This document shows, one piece after another, positions 43,966 to 54,786 of a stretch of DNA of 64,000 nucleotides. Source of the stretch: Prochlorococcus sp. HOT208_60m_813B04 (GTDB taxonomy: Bacteria; Cyanobacteriota; Cyanobacteriia; PCC-6307; Cyanobiaceae); NCBI GenBank assembly GCA_002025975.1, contig MWOU01000114.1, positions 1 to 64,000 on the forward strand. Direction: 5' to 3'. Positions within the stretch are counted from its first letter, which is position 1. Every line of letters starts with the position of its first letter. Below the pieces are notes generated by a model. That model worked only from the letters and a program-made list of their open reading frames with translations, ran no database searches and was not told where the DNA came from. Both the position numbers and the translations under genes were made by a program.

Positions 43966-44322
43966 TTATATAAATTGTTTTGCATATTCAAATTCGTTAA
44001 AACCTAATATTACTTTTTTTCCTTCGTAAATCAAAAATGGTCTTTTTATTAATTTGCCATCACTTAAAAGAAGTTGAATAATTTCTTCCTTTGACAAACT
44101 ATCAATATCAAGATTAAGAGTTTTAAAGGCTTTACCTCTTGTATTAAAAATCTTTTTCTTTTCATCAGAGTATTGGTCTAAGACTAGAATTAAATAATTA
44201 ACAAGCGGAGGTTCTTTTAAAATATCAATTAACTGAAATTCAAAATCTTTGCTTTCAAGCCACTTTGCAGCTTTTCGGCATGTAGAGCATTTTAAATAAC
44301 TATAAAAAATTATTTTTTTCAA
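43966..44322 (-). CDS. ArsC/Spx family protein (arsenate reductase-like)
   Basis: FYSYLKCSTCRKAAKWLESKDFEFQLIDILKEPP (CxxC); RPFLIYEGKKVILGFNEFEY. Confidence 0.9.
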   Translation of the reverse strand: MKKIIFYSYLKCSTCRKAAKWLESKDFEFQLIDILKEPPLVNYLILVLDQYSDEKKKIFNTRGKAFKTLNLDIDSLSKEEIIQLLLSDGKLIKRPFLIYEGKKVILGFNEFEYAKQFI

Positions 44323-44323
44323 T

Positions 44324-44878
44324 TTAATTTAATTTGCTAATATTTGATTTCTTGAGTACTTTAAAGTTTTTCTTTTTTGGAGGCATACAACTTTTCAATA
44401 AATTTTCAACTACATCAAAATCCCTCCAACCATCAATTTGAACTGTTCTTCCATCGAGTCCTTTACTTGTTCTAAAAAATTCTGCAACATCCTCAAGCTG
44501 ATTAGGAGCAATTTGATTAATACTTACTATATTAGCCTGCCTAGGATTAGCAATAGGCACACATAAAAGTTTTCCATCATACGCACCACAATCATGCATA
44601 TCCAAAACTCCAATAGGTCTAGCTTTTATTAGACAACCTGCAAAAGTAGGTTCGTCCATAATCACCATTGCATCAAGGGGAGCTCCATCATCAGCAAGGG
44701 TATTTGGGATAAAACCATAATCAAAAGGATACCTCACTGAAGAATGTAATACTCTGTCTAGGGCCATTATTCCTGCATCAGAGCAATATTCATATTTATT
44801 CCTACTCCCTGCAGGTATTTCAACAACAATATTCACTATTCCCTTCATTGGAGATGGAGGTATTGAACTAAGGTCCAT
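44324..44878 (-). CDS. Inorganic pyrophosphatase (paralogue with substitutions in conserved active-site positions)
   Basis: EIPAGSRNKYEY, RYPFDYGFIPNTLADDGAPLDAMV, ARPIGVLDMHDCGAYDGKLLCVP. Confidence 0.9.
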   Translation of the reverse strand: MDLSSIPPSPMKGIVNIVVEIPAGSRNKYEYCSDAGIMALDRVLHSSVRYPFDYGFIPNTLADDGAPLDAMVIMDEPTFAGCLIKARPIGVLDMHDCGAYDGKLLCVPIANPRQANIVSINQIAPNQLEDVAEFFRTSKGLDGRTVQIDGWRDFDVVENLLKSCMPPKKKNFKVLKKSNISKLN

Positions 44879-45122
44879 CTTTTTTAAAATCGTGATTATG
44901 AATTATCTCGTTTACTTGAGATAGAGGTCTGCCAATTAAAATGCTTATTGAAGGTAAAAAAATTGTCAAAAAGGCAAAAATAATACCTAAAGATGTTATG
45001 GAAAAACTCCTTATACTTAAGGGGTCATCATCATCTCTTTCAAAATCATTTCGATCAGAACCATGAGAAGATTCTTCACTTGATTTACTTTGAATAAACT
45101 GTTCTAATTTCGTGTAACTCAA
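44868..45122 (-). CDS. Small hypothetical single-TM protein
   Basis: 84 aa; SFSITSLGIIFAFLTIFLPSISILI hydrophobic segment. Confidence 0.6.
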   Translation of the reverse strand: MSYTKLEQFIQSKSSEESSHGSDRNDFERDDDDPLSIRSFSITSLGIIFAFLTIFLPSISILIGRPLSQVNEIIHNHDFKKDGP

Positions 45123-45218
45123 GAACTCTTAATGGGTAAATATTAAGGAGATAATTAAACATCATTATCCTACATTCAAAATGTCAATAAATCAAAACAT
45201 CGATTGGTGATTTTTTAA

Positions 45219-45569
45219 TTACTCTTTTTCCAGCAAAGACCTAATAGATTTTAGTTCGTCTAATATTTGCGCCAGTATATTTTGAGCAGCGGATGAAGGT
45301 GTATTAAAGACCTCTACAGTAACTTCCTTTATTCTTAAAATATCTTTTGCAAATCTTGCTACTTCATTAGGATGGAATTTTAAAGGATCTTTTTGATCAG
45401 TCCTAAATTCAGGATTTAATTTTCTTGGATTAAAACTAGGGTTTAGATTTCTTAAATCTGTATTTGTATACCTATAGACAGAAGCTCTTGATCTATTAAG
45501 GAATTTTTGAACTTCATCAATACCTACTAATTCCTCTTCACTAGAAATATTGGAATCTATATTTTCCAT
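45219..45569 (-). CDS. Conserved hypothetical protein with HTH-like N-terminus
   Basis: ELVGIDEVQKFLNRSRASVYRYTNTDLRNLNPSFNPRKLNPEFR resembles a helix-turn-helix/excisionase-like start. Confidence 0.6.
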   Translation of the reverse strand: MENIDSNISSEEELVGIDEVQKFLNRSRASVYRYTNTDLRNLNPSFNPRKLNPEFRTDQKDPLKFHPNEVARFAKDILRIKEVTVEVFNTPSSAAQNILAQILDELKSIRSLLEKE

Positions 45570-45743
45570 AAACTTAAGAAAATGATTAAGTAATAATGAA
45601 TTTTGTAAAAAGTTTGAACTTCATTACAGAAGAAGTTAGCAGAAAGAATATTCTTAGACTAGCCGCGTTGAGGGACTCAAGACACTTTAAATTATTTTTT
45701 CATCTTAATTGATAAAATTAAGTATCATTAAGGATTTTTCTGT

Positions 45744-47546
45744 ATGCGCGTGACAACCTCATTTCCTCTGGGGACACTTCGTGACACACCTTCTGAAGCT
45801 GAGATTATTTCACATCAATTACTCTTAAAAGCTGGGTATATTCGCAGAGTTAACAGCGGTATTTATGCATATATGCCACTAATGCTTAGAGTTATTGAAA
45901 AAATATCCGCAATAATAGAAAAAGAACTTAATAGTATTGGTTGTACAAAATTACTATTACCCCAACTTCATCCTGCAGATTTATGGAAAAAAAGTGAAAG
46001 GTGGCAAGGATATACCGCAGGTGAAGGAATAATGTTTAATCTCAAAGATAGACAAGGTAAGGAATTTGGTTTAGCACCTACTCACGAAGAGGTGATCACG
46101 AGTATTGCATCAGAGACCATCAACTCCTATAAGCAATTACCTCAATGTTTTTACCAAATTCAAACAAAATTTAGAGATGAAATAAGGCCAAGATTTGGAT
46201 TGATGAGAAGTAGAGAATTCATAATGAAAGATGGCTATTCTTTTCATTCTTCAGAAAACGACCTAGCTACTTTCTATGAAAAGGTGGGCAAAGCTTATGA
46301 AAATATTTTTAAATCTTGTGGACTACAGACAGTAGGGGTTGAAGCTGATAGTGGAGCAATTGGCGGTGCTTCATCTAAAGAATTTATGGTCACTGCTGAT
46401 GCTGGGGAAGATTCCATTTTGTTCACTAAAAGTGGTTCTTATGCTGCCAATATCGAAAAAGCTGTTTCTCTACCCTCTCAACCTATTCCACTAAAAGATA
46501 ATATTCCAGAGTGGTTGGAAACGCCTCATCAAAAAACAATCCTAGAAGTTTGCGATAATAACAATTTAGACCCAAGTCAGATTATTAAGGTAGTAATATT
46601 CCTTGCACAGTTCGAAGGTGATTTTAATGTCCCAATTCTTGCATCCATAAGAGGCGATCAACATATTAATGAAGTAAAGCTTTTTAACTTAATCAATAAA
46701 CTTCATCACTTCAATCTCCTTAATCTTAAAAAGATTGAAGACAAAAATACTATCGAAAAAAATCTGGTTGATTTACCTTTAGGTTTTATCGGGCCAGATT
46801 TAGATAATAAAACTATTAAAGCTAGTTCTAGTTGGAAAAAAAAATGGACAAGAATAATTGACCATTCTGCAAGTGACCTTTCAAAATTTATAAGTGGTGG
46901 GAATAAAGTTAATTTCCATAAATTTTTTCAAGAATTTTCTTTTGATTCGAAAGACTATCTAATTGGGGATATCAGGAATGCCAAAAAAGGAGATAAAATT
47001 AGTATTTATGATGATGAAGAACTTAAAGAAAAAAAAGGTATCGAGATTGGACATATTTTCCAACTAGGTCAGAAATATAGTGAAAAATTAAATGCAAAGT
47101 TCTCTGATAAAGACGGTCAGCTAAAAAATTTATGGATGGGTTGTTACGGAATAGGAGTGACAAGAATAGCTCAAGCCGCTATCGAACAGAATCATGATCA
47201 AAAAGGCATTTGTTGGCCTATCCAAATTTCTCCTTTTGAAGTTATTATCATCCCAACAAACCTAAAAGATCCTATTCAAAGTGATCTTACTGAGCATATC
47301 TATAACAACTTTTTAATTAATAAAATTGATGTACTTCTTGATGATAGAAAAGATAGAGCTGGAGTGAAATTTAAAGATGCGGAATTAATTGGCATTCCTT
47401 TTCAGATAATTATTGGCAGAGATTCCATTAATAAAGAAGTAGAGCTTTTATGCAGAACAAATAATACTAAGCTTAAAATTAGTACTGATAAATTGTTAGA
47501 AACATTTATTTCCGAATCTGAAATAATGTACAATAAAAAGTCTTGA
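45744..47546 (+). CDS. proS: Prolyl-tRNA synthetase
   Basis: ASHQLLLKAGYIRRVNSGIYAYMPL-like start; LAPTHEEVITSIA; YQIQTKFRDEIRPRFGLMRSREFIMKDGYSFH. Confidence 0.97.
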   Translation: MRVTTSFPLGTLRDTPSEAEIISHQLLLKAGYIRRVNSGIYAYMPLMLRVIEKISAIIEKELNSIGCTKLLLPQLHPADLWKKSERWQGYTAGEGIMFNLKDRQGKEFGLAPTHEEVITSIASETINSYKQLPQCFYQIQTKFRDEIRPRFGLMRSREFIMKDGYSFHSSENDLATFYEKVGKAYENIFKSCGLQTVGVEADSGAIGGASSKEFMVTADAGEDSILFTKSGSYAANIEKAVSLPSQPIPLKDNIPEWLETPHQKTILEVCDNNNLDPSQIIKVVIFLAQFEGDFNVPILASIRGDQHINEVKLFNLINKLHHFNLLNLKKIEDKNTIEKNLVDLPLGFIGPDLDNKTIKASSSWKKKWTRIIDHSASDLSKFISGGNKVNFHKFFQEFSFDSKDYLIGDIRNAKKGDKISIYDDEELKEKKGIEIGHIFQLGQKYSEKLNAKFSDKDGQLKNLWMGCYGIGVTRIAQAAIEQNHDQKGICWPIQISPFEVIIIPTNLKDPIQSDLTEHIYNNFLINKIDVLLDDRKDRAGVKFKDAELIGIPFQIIIGRDSINKEVELLCRTNNTKLKISTDKLLETFISESEIMYNKKS

Positions 47547-47572
47547 GGCTTATTTTTTTTAGGAGCTTAGTT

Positions 47573-48010
47573 ATGTTACTGAAATGGACATCAAAATTAT
47601 TTTTTAAGAACTTTACGAAAGCTATATCTTTTGCAATTTCCTTAATTGTTGCGTTTACACTCTTTAGTTCCCCTTCCATAGCTGCAAAAACAGCTATGAC
47701 AGGTGACTATACAAAAGATACAATTTCAGTTGTTAAAACATTACAAACAGCTGTTGATACTCCAAAAGATTCTCCAAATAAAGATGAAGTAAGAAGTGAA
47801 GCTCTTACACTCATAACTGACTATATTTCCAGATATAGAAATAGAGGGATGGTGAATAAAACGCAATCATTTACCACAATGCAAACAGCATTAAATGCGA
47901 TGGCAGGCCATTACAAAAACTTTGCAAGTAGACCTTTACCAGATAAACTTAAAGAGCGTTTAACCAAAGAATTTTCTCTTGCTGAAAAAATGGTTCTAAG
48001 AGAAAGTTGA
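47573..48010 (+). CDS. psb27: Photosystem II assembly protein Psb27
   Basis: MTGDYTKDTISVVKTLQTAVDTPKDSPNKDEVRSEALTLITDYISRYRNRGMVNKTQSFTTMQTALNAMAGHY; ATG at 47573 preferred to TTG 47543. Confidence 0.94.
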   Translation: MLLKWTSKLFFKNFTKAISFAISLIVAFTLFSSPSIAAKTAMTGDYTKDTISVVKTLQTAVDTPKDSPNKDEVRSEALTLITDYISRYRNRGMVNKTQSFTTMQTALNAMAGHYKNFASRPLPDKLKERLTKEFSLAEKMVLRES

Positions 48011-48037
48011 TACAATTCATTTACTTTTTAAAAGTAA

Positions 48038-49402
<1,365 letters not shown>

Positions 49403-49417
49403 TTTCATTTAAATTAA

Positions 49418-50428
49418 ATGAAGGGATCTTTTAGAGATTTTGAAAATAATAAAAAGGTTGATCTCATTGGTCTGGGCAACGCAATAGTTGATATTATTGT
49501 CAATGTTGAAGATGAGTTTCTTAAAATAAATAATCTGGATAAAGGATCAATGAATCTAATTGATTTTTTTGAATCTCAGAGATTGTTAGAAAATTGCAAA
49601 GTTATCAAACAAATATCAGGGGGATCCTCAGCAAATACTGTTGTTTGTTTAGCAGAATTAGGTAATAATGTGCAATTTATTGGAAGGGTTAAAAATGATC
49701 AATTTGGTAATTTCTTTTCTGACGATATAAAAAAAAGTAAAACTATATTCAATACTCCACCAACTATTGAAGGTGCTTCAACAGCTCATTCAATCATTTT
49801 GATTACACCTGATGCACAAAGAACTATGTGCACTTACCTAGGCGCATCTATAGAGTTTGAACCAAAAGATATAGATTATAGTCTTATCAAAGAAAGTAAA
49901 TACTTGTATTTAGAAGGATATTTATGGGACAGCGAATTAGCTAAAAATGCTTTTCTTAAAGCCGCTCAAATTGCAAAACAATCTCATACAAAAATAATTC
50001 TTTCATTATCTGATTCATTTTGTGTAGACAGACACCGTGTGAGTTTCTTGGAATTAATTGATAATTATGTAGATATAGTTTTTTGTAATGAATCGGAGGT
50101 GTTGAGTCTATTTAAAAAGGATAAATTAGCAAACTGCCAAGGAGACCTATCCACCCTATGCGAATTATTCGTAGTAACTTTAGGTAGCAATGGTTCTCTA
50201 ATAATTAACCAAAATGTTGTCGAAGAAATTAAGTCAATTACGAAAGGGAAGATTATTGACACAACAGGAGCAGGAGATATGTATGCAGGAGGATTTATTC
50301 ATGGATTAATAAATAATTATTCCCTTAAAAAATGCGGAGAGATAGGTTCAATTTGTGCTGGGCAAATAATTACACAATTAGGATCTAGATCTAATATCGA
50401 TTTAATAGAGTTAATAAGAAAAATTTAA
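49418..50428 (+). CDS. PfkB family carbohydrate/adenosine kinase
   Basis: LIGLGNAIVDIIVNVEDEFL...GGSSANTVVCLAELG...IDTTGAGDMYAGGFIHGL. Confidence 0.92.
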   Translation: MKGSFRDFENNKKVDLIGLGNAIVDIIVNVEDEFLKINNLDKGSMNLIDFFESQRLLENCKVIKQISGGSSANTVVCLAELGNNVQFIGRVKNDQFGNFFSDDIKKSKTIFNTPPTIEGASTAHSIILITPDAQRTMCTYLGASIEFEPKDIDYSLIKESKYLYLEGYLWDSELAKNAFLKAAQIAKQSHTKIILSLSDSFCVDRHRVSFLELIDNYVDIVFCNESEVLSLFKKDKLANCQGDLSTLCELFVVTLGSNGSLIINQNVVEEIKSITKGKIIDTTGAGDMYAGGFIHGLINNYSLKKCGEIGSICAGQIITQLGSRSNIDLIELIRKI

Positions 50429-50734
50429 TCAAAATGTATTTTTGACCCAATCATAATATTTCAGCTCAGAATAGTATTTTTTGTAAATAATTTGTGGGAC
50501 ATCATATGTAGAAATTTTATTTAAGAACTCTATTAAATAATCTTTAAATTCTGGTTTACTTTTTATTGTAATTTCAAACTCTTTAGTTTCTTCAATATTA
50601 TTATCCCACTTATAAATTGAAAAAATTTGCTTTATCGAAACACAAGCTGCAAGTTTATTTTGTATGAGCAATTTAGCCATTCGCAAAGCATTTTCTCTAC
50701 TTGATTCAGTCGTGATCATAACTAATACTTCCAT
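50429..50734 (-). CDS. cutA: Divalent ion tolerance protein CutA
   Basis: MEVLVMITTESSRENALRMAKLLIQNKLAACVSIKQIFSIYKWDNNIEETKEFEITIKSK. Confidence 0.92.
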   Translation of the reverse strand: MEVLVMITTESSRENALRMAKLLIQNKLAACVSIKQIFSIYKWDNNIEETKEFEITIKSKPEFKDYLIEFLNKISTYDVPQIIYKKYYSELKYYDWVKNTF

Positions 50735-50747
50735 AATGAATTAAACC

Positions 50748-51545
50748 TCAATATTTTTTAATTATGTGATTTATCAAATTTTGGTATTGGTTAAAAGAGT
50801 AAGAATAATCATTTTTAACTTTAGGCCTTTTAACCAAAAATAACTTCATTTTACTTCCAGAAACTATACTCTCCCAGTTTTTCTGAGAATAACTTCCAGA
50901 TTCTCTGCATAAAACATAATCTATCTCCCATAAATCACAAAGTTTTTTTTCTAAAATACTTTCGTTATTTTTACTCGGTTCAAGTATCGCTATATTTGAA
51001 TTTTTAATACATGATCCAAAAGCTTTAGTTATACCCTCATAGGTTGGAAGTACCCTTGTAAATACATTTGCTTTACAATTTATATAATACATAGCTGTAT
51101 CGTTAAGGAATCTTGATCCAATTGCCAGAAGAATATTCTTATTTACTAGATCAGCTTTACTTATATCTTTTAAATCATCAATATAAAAAAAATTATTGGT
51201 ATTATTTATCAGAGACTTTCGTTCAAAAACTAAGAGAGGTATATTAATCTCTTTACATGCATTAATAAGTTTTTTAGAAATTATCAAGGCAAACGGATGA
51301 GTTGCATCGACAACGCATTTGATTTTATTTTTTTTTATGAAATTTATTATTTGATCTTTATTATTTAATTTACCCGTAATGATATGTAACTTTGGATTTT
51401 CAATATAAGCTTGCCCTGCTTTATAAGTTAAAACAGTTGCAAAAACTGAATAATTAAGTTTAAGAAGCTTATTAGCTATTACAGGTCCATCCGAAGTTCC
51501 TGATAGGATCCAAACATTTTTATAGCAATTTTCTTGATTCTGCAT
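50748..51545 (-). CDS. cobK: Precorrin-6A reductase
   Basis: VWILSGTSDGPVIANKLLKLNYSVFATVLTYKAG...KCVVDATHPFALIISKKLINAC...RVLPTYEGI. Confidence 0.9.
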   Translation of the reverse strand: MQNQENCYKNVWILSGTSDGPVIANKLLKLNYSVFATVLTYKAGQAYIENPKLHIITGKLNNKDQIINFIKKNKIKCVVDATHPFALIISKKLINACKEINIPLLVFERKSLINNTNNFFYIDDLKDISKADLVNKNILLAIGSRFLNDTAMYYINCKANVFTRVLPTYEGITKAFGSCIKNSNIAILEPSKNNESILEKKLCDLWEIDYVLCRESGSYSQKNWESIVSGSKMKLFLVKRPKVKNDYSYSFNQYQNLINHIIKKY

Positions 51546-51573
51546 CAGTATGTCTTTAATTAAATAGTAAATA

Positions 51574-51999
51574 ATGAATCATTGTTTAATTCAGGCGGTA
51601 ATTAATAGCGCTCCACAAATGAGGTACACCAAAGAGAACCAAACGCCAATTGCAGAAATGATTGTTAATTTTAAAGGATTACGTAGTGAAGATCCCACCA
51701 GAGATCTCAAGATCATAGGATGGGGAAATATTGCCCAAGAAATGATAAATGAACTAAAAGAGGGGCAAAATATTGTTATTGAGGGACGTCTAAAGATGAA
51801 TTCTGTCACGAGAAAAGACGGAACAAAAGAAAAGCAACCAGAACTAACAGCTTCAAAGATTCATCAAATATCGCCAGTTGAAGTTATTAAGTCTGATCAA
51901 AAAGATAATAATGAGTCAATTGAAAGTAAAGATAGCACCAAAAAATCAAGTTGGGATAGTTCACCTCTAGTACCTGAAGTTGACGAAATACCTTTTTAA
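51574..51999 (+). CDS. ssb: Single-stranded DNA-binding protein (SSB-like)
   Basis: OB-fold pattern LKIIGWGNIAQEMINELKEGQNIVIEGRLKMNSVTRKDGTKEKQPELTASKI; acidic C-terminal tip EVDEIPF. Confidence 0.85.
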   Translation: MNHCLIQAVINSAPQMRYTKENQTPIAEMIVNFKGLRSEDPTRDLKIIGWGNIAQEMINELKEGQNIVIEGRLKMNSVTRKDGTKEKQPELTASKIHQISPVEVIKSDQKDNNESIESKDSTKKSSWDSSPLVPEVDEIPF

Positions 52000-52000
52000 A

Positions 52001-52207
52001 TCAAATATCAACACTATTTTCTTGAACACTTATAATGAGTTTGCTTATTTTTCTTTCAAGCGCGGCAAGTTCGTTTCTGATTTCTGGCCATTTACCCTTA
52101 TCAAGATTTTCTAATAGCCAAGCTCTATCTTGGTCAAGTTTAAAAATTAAATCTCCTTGATTTGCAGTCTTAGGATCTTGCATAATACTTTTTAACCCAT
52201 TTAACAC
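52001..52207 (-). CDS. Conserved small hypothetical protein
   Basis: 68 aa ORF tail-to-tail with ssb. Confidence 0.65.
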   Translation of the reverse strand: MLNGLKSIMQDPKTANQGDLIFKLDQDRAWLLENLDKGKWPEIRNELAALERKISKLIISVQENSVDI

Positions 52208-52225
52208 TAATTCTACTAAATCAAA

Positions 52226-52756
52226 ATGAAGAAATACTTATCGCCTGGAAACTTAATCGTAACCATTGGGGGTATATTAGCTTTTGTTGGAATGACGGCT
52301 TATTTCACAGACTCAGTAAATTTAAGTGTACCTACTTTTTTTTATGGAGTACCTATTTTTCTCATTGGATTAGGTTTAAAGACTTCCGAAATACCTCCTG
52401 TAGAGTTGTTTGACAAGACAAATTTTGCGACAAATAAATTTAATAGACCAAAAGAACTAACAGCACTAGTTAAAGATGTTACAAGATGGAGGTATGGGAT
52501 AAAAGCTCATCTTGAATCTTCATTAGAATCTTTAAATTTGTGGGACGAGGATAATCCCCCTCAACTAAAAGAAATAGAAGAAATTACAAAGGAAGAAAAA
52601 AATGGTCTTAGAATGCGTTTCGAATTAAACGCTGTCCCTCTAGAAAAATGGATTGAAAAACAAGAAAGATTAAACAGGTTTTTCGTCAAAGGTCTTGAAT
52701 CAGAATTTATTATCGACGAAAATAAAAAAGAATTTGATTTTATTCTCTTTTATTGA
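52226..52756 (+). CDS. DUF2854-like membrane protein
   Basis: MKKYLSPGNLIVTIGGILAFVGMTAYFTDSVNLSVPTFFYGVPIFLIGLGLKTSEIPPVE. Confidence 0.8.
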   Translation: MKKYLSPGNLIVTIGGILAFVGMTAYFTDSVNLSVPTFFYGVPIFLIGLGLKTSEIPPVELFDKTNFATNKFNRPKELTALVKDVTRWRYGIKAHLESSLESLNLWDEDNPPQLKEIEEITKEEKNGLRMRFELNAVPLEKWIEKQERLNRFFVKGLESEFIIDENKKEFDFILFY

Positions 52757-52821
52757 ATAAAGGTATATATTTGTAAAAACCTAATTTCTCAATCCAATCA
52801 AGTTTTAATGAATTTTTAATA

Positions 52822-53673
52822 ATGAATGATTCTCAAAGAGTATCAATATTAAGCGAAGCACTTCCATATATACAAAGTTTCTCAGGTAGAAAAATTGTTA
52901 TCAAGTATGGAGGTTCGGTTATGGAGAATGATAATTTAAAAAATGCTTTTTTTAGAGATATAGCACTTTTATCAACCGTTGGGGTTTGTCCAATAGTAAT
53001 TCACGGAGGCGGACCTGAGATTAATAATTGGTTAAAGAAATTAGAAATATCTCCTAAATTCGAAAATGGATTAAGAATTACTGATCAAAAAACAATGGAC
53101 ATTGTCGAGATGGTTCTAATGGGTAGAGTTAACAAACAAATTGTAAAAGGCATTAATAAAACTGGATCCTTAGCTGTGGGAATATCAGGTCTTGATGGCA
53201 ACTTAATTCAATCTAGAGAACTAGGAGATGGCAGCCATGGGTTAGTGGGAGAGGTTACAAAAATCAATCCTGAAATATTAGATCCTCTTATTTCTAGAGG
53301 ATATATCCCAATTATTTCTAGCATTGGGTCAACCTTGGAGGGTATTTCCCATAACATCAATGCAGATTTTGTTGCTGGAGAAATTGCTGCTGCAATAAAT
53401 GCAGAAAAACTTATTCTTCTTACTGATACTCAAGGGATTTTAAAAGAAAAAGATAACAAAAATAGTCTTATTGAAAAAACTAATCTTAAAGAAGCAAGAG
53501 ATTTTATTGATAAAAAAATTGTGACTGAAGGTATGATTCCAAAGACAGAATGCTGTATAAGAGCTTTGGCACAAGGAGTCAAAGCAGCTCACATAATTGA
53601 TGGAAGAATAGAACATTCATTACTTCTTGAAATTTTTACAAATTCCGGGATAGGTACAATGATAGTCGCCTAA
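52822..53673 (+). CDS. argB: Acetylglutamate kinase
   Basis: [47 protein letters not shown]...[13 protein letters not shown]. Confidence 0.97.
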   Translation: MNDSQRVSILSEALPYIQSFSGRKIVIKYGGSVMENDNLKNAFFRDIALLSTVGVCPIVIHGGGPEINNWLKKLEISPKFENGLRITDQKTMDIVEMVLMGRVNKQIVKGINKTGSLAVGISGLDGNLIQSRELGDGSHGLVGEVTKINPEILDPLISRGYIPIISSIGSTLEGISHNINADFVAGEIAAAINAEKLILLTDTQGILKEKDNKNSLIEKTNLKEARDFIDKKIVTEGMIPKTECCIRALAQGVKAAHIIDGRIEHSLLLEIFTNSGIGTMIVA

Positions 53674-53676
53674 CCC

Positions 53677-54786
53677 ATGAAAACTTATGAGCAAGTTTTA
53701 GAAACAGTAGAACTTGCTTTAGCAAAAGGTGAGTATCAATATTGTATTGAATTTCTTTTGCCCAGAATCGAATCATTTCCTTTAACAAGCAAAGAGGGAG
53801 TTAATTTAAGAACAATCTTAATTACTGCTCTTTGTGGTATCAATAAAAAAGAGGATGCTAAAAGGTTTTGTAAAGAACTTCTAAAATCTTACGATAATAA
53901 GACGAGAGAAAATGCAAAATATTTGATGGAAGTTATAGACTCTCCTGACATTAAAAAGCCAGAAAATTGGAACGTACAGTTTGAAAGCGACTCACAACTC
54001 AATAAAAAATCTCTTAACTCACTGCGCAAAAAAAGAGAAGTATTGAAGAAAAAAAAATTTATTAATGTAACTGAGACACCAACTGGTGAAACAAAACCCT
54101 TTCAGAAGGGATTTTCACTGATCATTTTTTTAATACTATTATTATTAATTCCACTTTTAAGTGGCTGCGTAAGAATTGAGAATACCCTTGATCTTAGTGA
54201 ACTTGATTCAATAACCAATGATTTAGTGATAGAAAGTAAATACATAAAAAAATTTCCTTGGCAATTAAAATTTGAAGAGAAGATGAAAGATATTTTTCCT
54301 GACGCAGAAATTGAACAAGACGAATCAACCTTTTCTTTGAAACATAAAAATCTCAATTTAGAGGATACAAAGCAAGTTCTTAAAATCACCCAAAATACAG
54401 CTGGAGAGTTAGCGGGAGAATTAACAAATATAAAAATTAATACTACTCAAAAAAACTTCATTTTTTTTAAAAAATACTTTTACAGGTTAGATTTGGATCT
54501 AAACTCTATTAAAGGCATTGATAATTTAGAACTCATTTTCAAAATTATTCACCCTAATAAAGCTATCCTTATCGATAAAAATAATTCGAATTTAGAAATC
54601 ACAAAAAATCTAATAATTTGGGATTTAAATCAAGGGCAGATAAATATTCTTGAATTTTCTTTCTGGAGCCTCAACAAACTTTTAATTGGGATATCTATTA
54701 TTTTAATAATTATGATATTTGCTTATTTATTAAGGTTCTATAGATTTAAATTAGGTACAGATTTACCTCAACTTCCATCAAAGTAA
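53677..54786 (+). CDS. DUF3153-like membrane protein
   Basis: Internal LLLLIPLLSGCVRIENTLDLSELDSI and C-terminal TM; typical cyanobacterial DUF3153 arrangement. Confidence 0.75.
   Translation: MKTYEQVLETVELALAKGEYQYCIEFLLPRIESFPLTSKEGVNLRTILITALCGINKKEDAKRFCKELLKSYDNKTRENAKYLMEVIDSPDIKKPENWNVQFESDSQLNKKSLNSLRKKREVLKKKKFINVTETPTGETKPFQKGFSLIIFLILLLLIPLLSGCVRIENTLDLSELDSITNDLVIESKYIKKFPWQLKFEEKMKDIFPDAEIEQDESTFSLKHKNLNLEDTKQVLKITQNTAGELAGELTNIKINTTQKNFIFFKKYFYRLDLDLNSIKGIDNLELIFKIIHPNKAILIDKNNSNLEITKNLIIWDLNQGQINILEFSFWSLNKLLIGISIILIIMIFAYLLRFYRFKLGTDLPQLPSK

Noticed and set aside
45570-45743. tRNA or small RNA upstream of proS
   Set aside because: Scanned for cloverleaf-like arms; none found.
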